DNA from: Cricetomys ansorgei
Taxonomy: Eukaryota > Chordata > Mammalia > Rodentia > Nesomyidae
NCBI GenBank assembly: GCA_026225945.1
Contig: JAMJFZ010002500.1
Span: 4,474,501 to 4,538,500 of the forward strand
Direction: 5' to 3'
Length of the DNA: 64,000 nucleotides
A program made the translations under genes and the position numbers. Below are positions 44,498 through 54,482 of the stretch, piece by piece. A model generated the notes under the pieces. That model was not told the origin of the DNA and searched no databases. It was given only the letters and a program-made list of their open reading frames with translations. How positions within the stretch are numbered: position 1 is the stretch's first letter; each line of letters starts with the position of its first letter.

Positions 44498-44886
44498 AGA
44501 AAGCCACAAACTGGGAAATGGGTTACACAACATATGTGTATTTTTCCCCAGTTCTGGAGTATGGAATGGAGGAGCCAGACAATGGGTTAAGTCCCAAGGA
44601 GTGCCAGGGAGAGTTGGTGCCATGCCTTTCTGCAGCTGCTCAAGGTCACTGACTCTTTTCTTGTGGTAGCAATGCTCTGATCTCTGCCTTCATCTTCACA
44701 TGGGGTTGTCTCTAAGTGCCTGCCTGTCTCTGTGTCCAGATGACCCCTTACTACACGGACACAGTTATGCTGTATTACAATGACCATCTTCATCTCTCTT
44801 TCCAACTAAGGTCGCATGCACTGAGGCTCTGGGAGGTTAGGGCATGAATGTTTTGTGGGATGACACAATTCAACCCTAACAGGACA
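44498..44886 (-). mobile_element. MLT1-type MaLR LTR
   Basis: 'aagccacaaactgggaaatg', 'ttctggagtatgga', 'atctctgcctt'/'catcttcacatgg', 'ccaactaaggtcgcatgcac' and 'acacaattcaaccctaacag' are the reverse complement of an MLT1 LTR over nearly its full length. The minus frame 44587-44805 lies inside. Confidence 0.8.
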
Positions 44887-45260
44887 GTGTGGTTTAGGAA
44901 CTAAAAGCAGTTGATTGCACGCACAATGCCTAGGGAAGATGTTGTATCCGCAGCAAGATTCAGCCTGGAGCAGAAACACTGATTGATGAGGCAGGGAGAG
45001 GGGCATCCATGTCAGTGAGTTACACGGAGGATTTGCTAGCTTTGCGAGCAATAGAATCGCTTTTCCTCCTAACAAAATCTTACAAAAACACCAATTAAAA
45101 AACAATTTAGGGGCTTTCAATTAATTGCTAATCAAATTTTTTAAACATTGTGATTGAAATTGTTTTAATAACATCTAGGATGCGTATTCTGCCTACTGAG
45201 TCTCTCCCCTGCCTATCAAGGATATCCTGATCCTCTGATGGGTGTATTCAACTAACAGCA
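44887..45260. other. Unassigned sequence with AT-rich homeodomain-like core
   Basis: No repeat recognised. 'tcaattaattgctaatcaaa' (45117-45136) holds clustered TAAT cores. Confidence 0.35.
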
Positions 45261-45421
45261 GACACACACGCACACATATAAACACACACACACATAAACA
45301 CACACACATACACACACACACAAACACACACACACACACATAAACACACACACATACACACACATACACACACACACACAAAATAATAAAATAATAATAA
45401 TTAATAATAATAATAATAATC
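45261..45421. repeat. Compound (CA)n / (TAA)n microsatellite
   Basis: (CA)n with regular ATAAACAC and ACATAC interruptions to about 45380, then an AAT/TAA trinucleotide array to 45421. The Val/Cys-rich minus frame is an artefact. Confidence 0.96.
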
Positions 45422-45687
45422 ACTCATGCAAAATGCCATTGGCCCATTCACCTCCCTTTAGTCTCAGCATACAATTGCTCCTTCATTCTACAGGCATCGG
45501 TTCTATGGACCAAATCCTCATATTTTCAATCTTTTACGTGATAATTGCATTATCACTCAATTGTATGGTAATTGCATTAACCTACGTATATCCTCCTATG
45601 TATTTTAAACAAACTGTAGACTACTGACAATGCATAACACAACATAACTACCATGTAAATATTGATATACTCTATTAATTACTTCCC
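45422..45687. other. Unassigned spacer
   Basis: The plus frame 45433-45627 (64 codons) is hydrophobic but unrecognised. I considered a nuclear mitochondrial copy and saw no match. Confidence 0.35.
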
Positions 45688-45991
45688 ACATTGCTGTAAT
45701 AAAACACCTGACCAACTTAAGGACAAAAAGGTTTAGTTTGGCTCACAGTTCAAAGCAAAGTCCATCATATCAGTAGAGACACAGCTCTGGGAGCATGGGG
45801 CTGCTGGTCACATGGAGTCTGAAGTCGGGGGGCAGAGAGAGATAAACGGCATTGATCAGTTAGTTTCCTACATCGTATACAGTCTGGTACTGCAGCCCAT
45901 AGCGGAAAGTTCCTCACAGAAAGCGCAGAGGCTTGTCTGCACGGTGACTCTAGGTCTTATCGAGCCGACAGAGAATTCAATCATCACAAGC
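45688..45991 (-). mobile_element. ERVL-MaLR LTR (3' LTR of a partial element)
   Basis: 'cacattgctgtaataaaaca', 'ggtttagtttggctcacagt', 'aagtccatcatatcagtaga' and 'cacagaaagcgcagaggctt' are the reverse complement of an ORR1/MT-type LTR. MaLR internal sequence follows directly on the right, so this is the 3' LTR of a minus-strand element. Confidence 0.72.
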
Positions 45992-47209
45992 CCGTCCTCT
46001 TGACACCAAATATATCACTTTTATGCCATGATCTTCCATTCCTTAACCCCACAGACTCACGGGCATCTCACAATGTCAAATTCACTTATATATTTCAAAA
46101 GGTCCCCAGAGTCTTCAACATGCTGCTCAAATACAGACTTGCAGCATCTCTTCTTCTGAGACGCAGGCAGTCTCTTAATTGTGAACCCCTATGTAATAAA
46201 AATCAAGTTCCATAACTCTAATATGCAATGGCATAAAAAGAAAAAAACACAAAAACAAAACTGTTTTCTTTCCAAAGTGGAGAAATGAGGACACAGAAAA
46301 GGACTATCAAACTAAAGTAAGCCCTAACCTAGAAGTGCAAACACCAAATCCTGGCTTCTCATCTGGGGCTTGTGAAAGAATATTCTGGGCTCCAAAGGAC
46401 TTGGAGCTTTGAGGCCCGTAGTCCTCAGTGGATGTCCCATAGTCTGTATCGTCCCCCATCCTGGGGGCTCCATTGCAGCCTAAACTTCATATTCACAGCT
46501 TTACACAATGGCATCTCGGGGCTTCCTTTCAGGGCCTCTGGCCTCACTATACATTGTCTGGCCTCTGTAGCTCATCAAAACCATGGAGCAAAATTCTCCA
46601 TGACCCCCGCCCGACCTTACATCTTTCATGCTTTTAAAACAGCATCATGTCAACACTGTGAGGGATTACTGCCAACTAGAGATGTAGCTGGCCCCCTCAG
46701 ACCAAGGTTATATCCACGTCAGTGTGCCGACCCTGGAGAAACACTTCACCAGGCAGTGGTTTTTCAACAGGGAATTCTATCAGCTGCATTCTTACTTTAG
46801 GCTTTCTGCTTTCAAATGAACTTGCATTTTCTTGTCTATTGTTCCAGTACAGAGAGCTAGGTGCCAGGTTTCTCTTTAATACACTGAACCTTTTAACAGT
46901 TATCTCTGCTTTCAAACCTGTCTTGTCTTTGACTTTAAATCTATCTGCATTCTTTTCCTCTTCGAACTGTACATTTTTGTCTTTCTGCTCTGCTTTTTTG
47001 TTCTCTCACTACAGACCGGATGAGAGAGAAAGAGAGAGAGAAACCAGCACCCACACTACACCTGAATGCTACCCTCTCTTGAAATTTCTGCTGCCAAATG
47101 AATCAGTCCACTGCTTTTTAATTCATCCTCATTCAAGTTCTCAGGACACAGTGAAGCCAGGTCTTTGCCAGAATACAGAAGGAATGCCCCAGCCTAGATC
47201 CCAATAGAG
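45992..47209 (-). mobile_element. MaLR internal region, non-coding
   Basis: Segments such as 'gcaggcagtctcttaattgt', 'ttcacagctttacacaatgg' and 'atctttcatgcttttaaaac' follow the internal region of rodent MaLR elements in reverse. MaLR internal regions have lost retroviral genes, and here too no gag, pol or env feature is seen. The 142- and 161-codon plus frames (46372-46800, 46722-47207) run through it and are not genes. It is interrupted by URR1 at 47210 and seems to continue to about 47540. The 5' LTR is missing. Confidence 0.65.
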
Positions 47210-47408
47210 CAGTGGTTCTCAACCTTCCTAATGCTGAATACAGGTCCTCATGCTGTGGTGACCCTAATCATAAAATTATTTTCATTACTATTTCAAAACT
47301 ATAATTTTGCTACTCTTATGAATTGTAATGTAAATACCTGATATTCAGATGGTCTTAGGCGACCTCTGTGAAAGGGTCCATTCGACCCCCAAAAGTTGAG
47401 AACCACTA
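47210..47408 (+). mobile_element. URR1 hAT-Charlie-type DNA element, full length
   Basis: Both terminal inverted repeats are visible: 'cagtggttctcaaccttcct' at the left and 'aaaagttgagaaccacta' at the right. The 8-bp flanks (caatagag, cattagca) match at 5 of 8 positions, a decayed hAT duplication. At 199 bp it is a non-autonomous copy without a transposase gene. Confidence 0.9.
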
Positions 47409-47544
47409 CATTAGCATCTTCACTCCCTACTCAGAAACCTCATTTCTTTTAGCATTCTAGTCTTCAAAACTCCTACCTGATTGACCCACTAAGCTTCTTA
47501 CAGCATTCTGGGGTTTTCTAGCCCAAACTTTCAAACCTTCCCAT
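47409..47544 (-). mobile_element. Probable remainder of the MaLR internal region
   Basis: The style of sequence continues that before URR1 ('cttcaaaactcctacctgat', 'gcccaaactttcaaacc'). Assignment rests on continuity across the URR1 insertion. Confidence 0.4.
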
Positions 47545-47685
47545 GTTTCTCTTACAGTGCTATACCAATTTACATTCCTACGCAGTGTATACTCAGGTTT
47601 CCTTTTATCCACATCTTCATCAAGACTTATTTTTATTTTATTTCATTTTACTTATTATTTATTTATTCATGTATTCGTTCATTCA

Positions 47686-47827
47686 TCTTGAGACAAAGTT
47701 CTTCTACAGGGCCTTGGCTGTCCTGGAACTTACTATGTAGACCAAGCTGGCCTTGAACTCACAGAGACCCCTCTGCTTCTGCCTCAGAGTGCTGGGGTGA
47801 TTAAAGACATGGGCCACCATGTCCAGC
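47686..47827 (-). mobile_element. B1 SINE
   Basis: Full reverse-complement B1: 'cttgagacaaagttcttcta', 'ggctgtcctggaacttacta', 'tagaccaagctggccttgaa', 'ctgcctcagagtgctggg' and 'gggccaccatgtccagc'. Confidence 0.92.
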
Positions 47828-47927
47828 AAGGCTTATTTTTAAAACAGCAGTAGCCCTCGTAAATAGATGCTAGGTGGTTCTGTTCTTGTTTTCCTGATTT
47901 ATCACTTTTGAGAACCTTTTTGTCTTG

Positions 47928-47992
47928 TGCTGGGAATTGAATCCAGAGCCTCATGCATGCATTCGACACTGAGCTAAGCTCAAACCATGAAC
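47928..47992 (-). mobile_element. ID-like SINE
   Basis: 'gtgctgggaattgaatccag', 'gcctcatgcatgcattc' and 'gacactgagctaagctc' are the reverse complement of the ID tRNA-Ala-like unit. Confidence 0.75.
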
Positions 47993-48135
47993 ACTTTTTC
48001 ACAGACTAGCTCACCATCTTCATCCTTTCAAATCATCTGCCTGCATTTAATGGTTTTATTTCTTTTTACCCTGAGTTGTATGGGTTCATTGTATCTGTTT
48101 TGAATATTAATACTTTTTCAGGAAAGATGCTTAAC

Positions 48136-49636
48136 AGCTTTATTAATATTAAATTTTGGTTTCCTTCCCTAATCTGATTGGCCTTATTGATTATTAAAAG
48201 TATTTGAAAGCATATAAGGTGATTCTCATGTAGCACAATGGAATCTCATTTTTTTACAGTGCAAATTATACCAGAGACAAATGAGCTTTTCTCTACAGTT
48301 TAATACTATGGGGGGGGGTGTCTAGTTTCTGCACTAAAGCATGCTTGGGGAGCTGACAATCAAAAAGGGACTTCAGATACCAACTAAAGTAAGGACAAGG
48401 ACCTTTGCTGCTAATATTACATGTGAGCTGCCATGCCATAAGTTCTGCATTCAGAAATATTCACAAGTGCTGCCATTTTTCAGATCCTGACTCTACAGTA
48501 CACCAGAAATACAAAGATGATAATCCCAAAGCCTAGTATTACAACCCAATACTCTCTAATTACCTTGTCATGATAGTAGCCCTTTGCTATCATATATCAA
48601 CAAGCAGGACCTGACTTGTTATACTTTAGACTAGCCAGCATAGGGAATAGCTTAGCAATATGGAACTCCACTTGATTTGGGCTATACACACACACCTCTT
48701 CTAATAATGCACGTGGCAGTCTAAGAGCTCTATTTGCACCTACTACGTATACACATCCCACTCCAAACAATGCACCTAACAAACTATTAGCAACCTAGAA
48801 ACTCCACACTTGCAGAGAACTGAATGCACACACTTCTCTGAAGAATGGAATGCTGCTCTTTATTTTAACAAACATCAAACTTAAACGCTAGTCTTTATAC
48901 TGTAGTTACATCTGGCCGTGAAAGGAGGCGGTTGATTCAATCTTATGTAGTTTGGGGAACATGTGCTATAAGGTAGACTGTTCTTAAAGTGAACTTTTAG
49001 AGAAAATCCCTTATCTACCATTGCATGATGGTAGATGCATAATGGGCACGTATATGGTTAATATCAATATTGACATATTCCTTTCTTATCTGTACTGTCA
49101 TTTCACTGTGAATAAAGTTTCCCTACTGCTTTCCAATCTGTGGACACAATTATTTCATTCATTCAAGGCACTAAGAACATGGTTATATCCAGCCTATACC
49201 CCAACGACCAGTAACAGACTTAGAGACAACTCAAGGAGCTGTGTTTAAATACCACCATCGAACTGGTCTGTTATGAGAGTAAGCATCCCAGGAGGTCAAG
49301 AGCACTTCTGGACATTTTATGTAGAAGGCGAGGTCAAAGAAAGTACCTGGTACCCATTATTATGAAAGTTTTCATTTATCTTTGCTGACCTGTTACATAT
49401 CAATAAGAATGAGATGGGATTGAAGGGAATGTTATTCAGAAAACTAGGCAAATGTAATATGTATATGTAAACACACACACACACACACATATATGTGTAT
49501 GTACACACATACACACACACATTCCTTATTCTTCAGGCTCAGCACTGTCCAGAAGCATAAGTAGCCCAAATATTACACTTCAATGACCTCAATGTCCAAA
49601 AGAACATGGCTCCTTAAAATCCTGCCAATATTAGTG
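48136..49636. other. Mostly unassigned AT-rich sequence
   Basis: Some L1M 3' UTR may extend into 48136-48250. A (CA)n run at 49470-49488 and a mixed TA/CA tract to 49520 are present. Small frames 48597-48782 (minus) and 49021-49248 (plus) are unrecognised. Confidence 0.4.
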
Positions 49637-49983
49637 TGATTGTTTGAATAAGAATGGCCAACATAAGCTCATATTTGAATGTTTAGTCACAGGCGAATGA
49701 AACTTTGATAGAAGTAGAAAGATTAGGAGGTGTGGCCTTGTTGGAGGAATTGTGGCAGGGTGGGTGGGCTCTGAGGTCTCAAAAGCCCATGGCAGGCCCA
49801 GGTTCTCTTCAGGATGTAAAGGTCTCAGATACTACTTCTTTGCCTATCTACATGTGACCATGCTTCACGCCATGATGATGATGGACTAAGCCTCTGAAAC
49901 TGTAAGCCAGCCCCAACTAAATGCTTCCTTGTTAAAGAGTTGCTTTGGTCATGGTGTCTCTTCACAGCAGTGACTGGGACAGT
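49637..49983 (+). mobile_element. MT-type MaLR LTR
   Basis: 'tgtttgaataagaatggcca', 'aggaggtgtggccttgttgg', 'aaagcccatggcaggcccag', 'actgtaagccagccccaact' and 'tggtcatggtgtctcttcac' give the full order of an MT-family LTR. It is the same family as the copy at 20196-20976, in the opposite orientation. Confidence 0.85.
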
Positions 49984-51156
49984 TAGGCACCAGATTTACA
50001 CTCCCCTTGTGTATCTTTCATAAAACTACACTCAACTCAACTGAAATTAAAGAGGAACTACAGTCAAGTTTTGTTATAATCTAACAAAAGCGTTAGAGAA
50101 ACAATGGATGTCAAACCACTATCTTTTGAACATGCAGTAATGACAGTCATGCTTTTTCATGTACAGGTTACAGGGGAGAAGATTGAAGAGTTTCAGAAAC
50201 AAATACAGAGAACCAAGACTCAGTACCTACCTGGGAGAAAAGCTCAGCTCCACCACCATTCTGAGATATGGAGTACTGGCCATGTTGATGCATGACCCAA
50301 GGATCAGTACCTACCTGAGGGAAAGCTCAGTTCTACCATCCTTCTGAGGTGGTACTGGTCATGGAGTACTGGTCATGCTGATGCATGACTCAATCTTCTG
50401 TCAATCCAGTTTCAAAACTAATAATTTATTCACTCAGTGGAATAAAAATAAATATATCATAGTTAACCATATGACTTCACTGCTTTTGAACACCTAAGCA
50501 GCTCATTGAGTTTTTGACACTGGCCAGTGACCAGTATATTGTCCTATTTAGGGATCTTCTATGATTGGCTAATGATCATGATGTCAGTTACATACCTCCA
50601 GAATCATGTCCCCCAGAACCTTCCCCAGTGACAAATTCTTCTGACACTGAGCACCTGCTTGACTCTTTTCTATTCAAATTCAGGACACAGTACATCCTGC
50701 TCTGAACCCCACTGTGTATTCAAACAACCCATTTGCTTATAAACATCTCTCTTCTACTAAAAATTTAATTAATCCAGATGCTCAGAGTGTTTTAGCTAAT
50801 CTAATATTCCAGTTAACTCCAGGTTGACTAGAAAATAACTTTCCTTTCTATCCATGTTGTTGCAAACATGGCTGTCCTCAGGTTTGGATATAAATATAAA
50901 GCTTGTTTGCCTGATCTCTCATTTTATCCAAACTCTTTCCTTCTAGTCTTTTGTCTTATAGATGTATGTCTTTAATAACTTGGCCTGAAATAATGTTTGT
51001 TTGAGGAAAAAAAGCTAGCCAGACAAAGTTGGCCTTTCAGGGTCTGCTGTCTTTAGAATGGACCTATAAATTTAGACTAGGTTTATCAAACCATGTGTAA
51101 ACAAGAAAGCCAGCTTTACTTAAGTTCACTCGGATTCAGGTTATTTGTGGCACCAT
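49984..51156. other. Unassigned sequence with one tandem duplication
   Basis: No gene recognised. Plus frames 50104-50295 and 50159-50347 lie over the tandem duplication described separately. Confidence 0.4.
50214..50390. repeat. Two-copy tandem duplication, unit about 84-93 bp
   Basis: Copy 1 (50214-50297) and copy 2 (50298-50390) share 'tcagtacctacctg', 'aaagctcag', 'ttctgag', 'ggagtactgg' and 'tgatgcatgac' in the same order. Copy 2 is longer through a repeated 'actggtcatg' segment. Divergence shows that it is not recent. Confidence 0.85.
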
Positions 51157-51364
51157 GTGCAGGTGTCCTCGTGGGTGCAGGTGTCCTCGTGGGTGCAGGT
51201 GCCCTCGTGGGTCCTCATGAGTGTAGGTGCCCTCATGGGTGCAGGTGTCCTCATGGGTGCAGGTGTCCTCATGGGTGCAGGTATGCCTCGTGGGTGCAGG
51301 TGTCCTCATGGGTGCAGGTATCCTCGTGGGTGCAGGTGTCCTCATGGGTGCAGCTGCACTCATG
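51157..51364. repeat. 18-bp minisatellite, about 11 units, each with an E-box
   Basis: The unit is GTGCAGGTGTCCTCRTGG, repeated with single-base variants, one 10-bp partial unit (51211-51220) and one 19-bp unit (51275-51293). Most units contain the E-box CAGGTG. The period is a multiple of three, so long frames are open on both strands (51093-51458 plus, 51136-51414 minus); these are repeat artefacts. A SINE-tail-like 'aaggccagaggacaacttc' follows the array at about 51366. Confidence 0.95.
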
Positions 51365-51612
51365 TGAAGGCCAGAGGACAACTTCAGTCTACCATCAGAA
51401 CTTGAAAGAGTCAACAGAAAAATTAAAGCTTCACTTTGAAGCTACTGATGAAACATGATTGCTACAAGTTGTTCTGGATAAAATAAAATTATAATTACAT
51501 TATTTTTTCAGTTTTATCCATATCTTTAGTAAGTCACAAATTAGAAGAAAATAAGAACTAGAATTATTAAGGTAATGGATAGTAATGATTAATTCAAAAT
51601 ATTTCTCTTTTC
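51365..51612. other. Spacer with a SINE-tail scrap
   Basis: Begins with 'gaaggccagaggacaacttc', typical of a B3/B4 tail, then AT-rich unassigned sequence. Confidence 0.4.
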
Positions 51613-51683
51613 AGTACTGGTATCAAACCCAAGATCGGTGTCAGGTAGGTCAACCTTCCACCACTGAGTTACATACCCGGTCT
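51613..51683 (-). mobile_element. ID-like head of a B4-type SINE
   Basis: 'tggtatcaaacccaagatcg', 'ccttccaccactgagttaca' and 'tacccggtc' are the reverse complement of an ID-like unit. A B1-like body follows at once. Confidence 0.65.
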
Positions 51684-51685
51684 AA

Positions 51686-52258
51686 GTGTGCTGAGAAAAG
51701 GTCTCGCTACACAACCCAGTGTGGCCTTGAGCTTACTGTGTAATCCGTGTTGGCCTTGAAGTTGTGATCCTCTTTTGGAAGCCTTTGCTTTCTGTTATGT
51801 AGCTATAATGTAGCTATTTCCTTTGAATTGAACTATTACCCGTGAAAGGAAGAGGGAGGTTCCTTAAGACTCAGGAAGTAAACAAAACTCACAAGTTTCA
51901 GGAAGCTTCTGAAACTTGCTAGGTTCACAAGGCTCCTCCCAGGGTCATGTGAGCAGTGGCGGCTGCCAACAGGAAATGCTTTGATGTACTGGACTGTATT
52001 GATCTGTGAAGGGAGAACCAGGGATGCAACTGCCTGAGTTCCTCATGTTCCTCTAAGTAAATCCCCACCCTTACTCCTATAAGTAAACCTTACACTGCCC
52101 TCACCGGTTCACCACAGTGGACCTGAGTGGAATTCTTTCTTCAGTCTGTCATCCATGTTCTTTTTGGGTTAAGTAGATATTTATGTCTCCCCAGGAAAAG
52201 TCATACGGTATGCCCCCAAGTGCTGATATGACAGTCATGCACCACCACGCTGAGACTT
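51686..52258 (-). mobile_element. B1-like SINE split by a ~420-bp insertion
   Basis: The left part (51686-51792) has 'gtctcgctacacaacccagt' and 'gttggccttgaagttgtgat'. The missing end of the same B1 ('cccaagtgctgatatgacag', 'catgcaccaccacgctgag') appears at 52214-52258. The two parts are collinear, so the material between them was inserted later. Confidence 0.65.
51793..52213. mobile_element. LTR-like insertion inside a B1 (boundaries approximate)
   Basis: About 420 bp separating two parts of one B1. It starts TG and has a C/T-rich segment with 'cctcaccggttcaccacagt' and 'gagtggaattctttcttcag', reminiscent of the U5 end of rodent class II LTRs. It contains a 27-bp near-palindrome at 51892-51918. 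No clear target duplication was found. Confidence 0.4.
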
Positions 52259-53249
52259 CAAGGTGAATTTTTATCTTTTATATTCCTTGGAAAAACAGTG
52301 TTAGGATTGCTTTCATCCTTTCATCTCACATTTGAATATAAGTTAATGATTTGTTAGGAATCAATGGCATAGCAGAAATACCAAAAGAGGCTGGCGTTAA
52401 GCTCAGTTTTAGAGTCATTTGCCTTCACTGTGAGGCCCTGGGTTCCACCTCTATCTCGGGTAGAAAAGGGTACCAAGGGAATACCTCAACCACCAAGAGG
52501 AAAACAGCAAATGTTGGAAAGCCCCATCAAGATTTTCCTGATTGGTATCTTGCATAATTTTCATTTCAATCCCAAAAATTTTGGGGCGTAGCTAGTCCTC
52601 ACAGGTTATAGAATGTTTGAGCTAGACCTTAACATCACAATATTCTTCAAAGAACAATCCTGAAAATAAAATCTCACTCTAATCCTGATCCCAAGTCACT
52701 CCACCAAGCCAGAAAGGTCTGGAATGTCGTTCAGGTGATTTTTTTTTTTATATTCAGCCTTTTTTCCCCCTCAGAATGCTACATACATTGTCTCATTTTG
52801 GCTTGAAGCTCCTCTAATAGCTTTTAAAATGAAGAAAGTCAAATATTCCTTTTCCATTAATAGATATCCCTCCATCTGGGTATCTGTCTGTTTTTCTCCC
52901 TTCACTCTGAAGTAGGATGTTTTGTACAAAAGTGGGTCAGAAAAAAACTGTTAATGTCAAGTCACTCAGAAGCCATTAATCCTCCTGCCAGAGCTGAGGA
53001 AGCAACATAAAACAGCACCAGGAAGCAATTCAGGGAGAAAAGCTGGTGTTTCTGGTATACTTCCCTAAGGAAATATCTCAGTTGCAAGAAAATGAGCAAT
53101 TTTAAATACTGTACTGCTCTCAATGTCTTTTTTTAATCTCCAAATTTTAAGCTCTTAGAGGTTAAGTCAGTCCTTATCATAGTACATCTGATTGATGGTT
53201 TGGCAAACCACTTTTTAGAAAGTCATCAGATCCAGAGAAACTGAAGAAA
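52259..53249. other. Mostly single-copy sequence
   Basis: No repeat recognised over about 1 kb apart from a T12 run at 52739. The plus frame 52351-52557 is unrecognised. Confidence 0.4.
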
Positions 53250-53385
53250 AACAATGTGCCCTGGGCTTAGAGTCAGAAAAATCTTGGTTTGATCTCTGAT
53301 CTGCCATCAAGCTGTGATGGTCACATACTTCTTATGAGCTTCACTTCTCTCGCTCTGCAAATGGTGAAACGTAATCTAGAAGGCA
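53250..53385 (+). mobile_element. MIR SINE
   Basis: 'tgccctgggcttagagtcag', 'ttggtttgatctctgatctg' and 'tcacttctctcgctctgcaa' match the MIR head, core and downstream segment in order. Confidence 0.65.
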
Positions 53386-53413
53386 TTATTTCAGACTATG
53401 AAGAAATGTTACA

Positions 53414-53476
53414 TAGACAGGTAGATAGGTAGATAGATGGGTGATAGATGACAGATACGTAGATAGATAGATAGAG

Positions 53477-53521
<45 letters not shown>
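53414..53521. repeat. (GATA)n microsatellite with GGTA/GATG variants
   Basis: The left half is interrupted. The right half (about 53477-53521) is pure GATA. Confidence 0.96.
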
Positions 53522-54318
53522 GCCTTCAACTTAATCACCCAAGTGCGTACTTGGTATAACAGCAAGAGGATCAGTATGAACACAGTCAGGTAAGGCACAC
53601 CTACAACTTCATTATTGTCTCTCCATCTAGATACACATACACCCACACCACACTCTCTCTCTCTCACAGGCCAGCAACAATAGCAACCAGTATCCACACA
53701 AAACCATACCTATCAAACCATCTGTGAATCAATGTCCAACATATTCCAACCTCATTTATCTAAAATGCAGCTTTGAATGTATGAGTTCATTGGTATGAAC
53801 TGAACAGCTGGATGACCAAGGCTGTGGAAAAGGTAGATCCATGGTTGGAAACTCTCCATTAAAGACAGCTCTATTTGGAAAAGTAACAACAGTTCAGTTG
53901 TGAAGTCTGCATTCTGCCCTAACCTAGACCCTCCATTAATTAGTCTTATTGTGAGAAAGTCCACCAGATGCTCATTGCCTTCTTCTGTCTAGTATCAACC
54001 CTCATTAAAAGGTAAACCTTAATCCTTTGGATTAAACACTATGCCTGTCCTAATCATTTAATGCTTTAGCAAATTGGGTTGATTGATTCTACCTTTTAAC
54101 AAATAAGAAAAGCATGCAATGGAAACTGTTCCAACTCCTCTGTTCTAAGTGAGAGCTGTGGATATTGACCCTGGTGGGGAATCAGGGAGGGGGCTGAACT
54201 TAGGGCTGAGATTTTGAAGAGTCCTATAGAGGGTGGAGTAAAGAGAGAATCTGGGGTGGTAGCTAGAGGCACAGTCCTAATTGAGGCTTAAGAATCCAGC
54301 CTTAAGAAACACTGATCC
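53522..54318. other. Single-copy-looking sequence
   Basis: No repeat recognised. Minus frame 53752-53964 is unrecognised. Contains the TAATCC palindrome at 54019-54035. Confidence 0.4.
54019..54035. promoter_or_regulatory. Inverted pair of TAATCC sites (OTX/PITX/CRX-like)
   Basis: TTAATCC-TTT-GGATTAA is a perfect inverted repeat with 7-bp arms, each arm holding the core recognised by K50-type homeodomains. Candidate site only. Confidence 0.3.
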
Positions 54319-54319
54319 A

Positions 54320-54482
54320 TCTGGGCTGTGGTAGACACACTCCCAGCACTCGGGAGGCAGAGGCAGGTGGATCTCTGTGAGTTCGAGGCCAACCTGGTCT
54401 ACAGAGTGAGTTCCAGGACAGCCAGAGTTACAACAGAGAAACCCTGTCTCAAAAAAACAAAAAAACAAAAAGGAAAGAAATA
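54320..54482 (+). mobile_element. B1 SINE with A-rich tail
   Basis: 'tcccagcactcgggaggcag', 'gtgagttcgaggccaacctg', 'gagttccaggacagccag' and 'agaaaccctgtctc' followed by (A)7C(A)6C(A)4. It is the least diverged B1 here, with a small deletion near its 5' end (before 'tcccagc'). Confidence 0.96.

Larger units (their letters stand above)
47545..48135 (-). mobile_element. Ancient L1M ORF2 fragment carrying B1 and ID insertions
   Basis: 'accaatttacattcctacgc', 'tttatccacatcttcatcaa', 'agatgctaggtggttctg' and 'atcttcatcctttcaaatca' are antisense to ORF2, in the right order. A B1 (47686-47827) and an ID-like SINE (47928-47992) interrupt it. Confidence 0.65.

Noticed and set aside
45433..45627. Hydrophobic 64-codon frame, possible nuclear mitochondrial copy
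   Set aside because: No resemblance to a mitochondrial protein or to tRNA order was seen.
46372..47207. 142- and 161-codon plus frames
   Set aside because: They lie across the minus-strand MaLR internal region, which is non-coding, and overlap each other in different frames.
48597..48782. 61-codon minus frame with plausible composition
   Set aside because: Too short, no family recognised, no splice sites or retrocopy hallmarks.
51093..51458. 121-codon plus frame and 92-codon minus frame
   Set aside because: An 18-bp period keeps frames open on both strands without selection. No protein feature outside the repeat.
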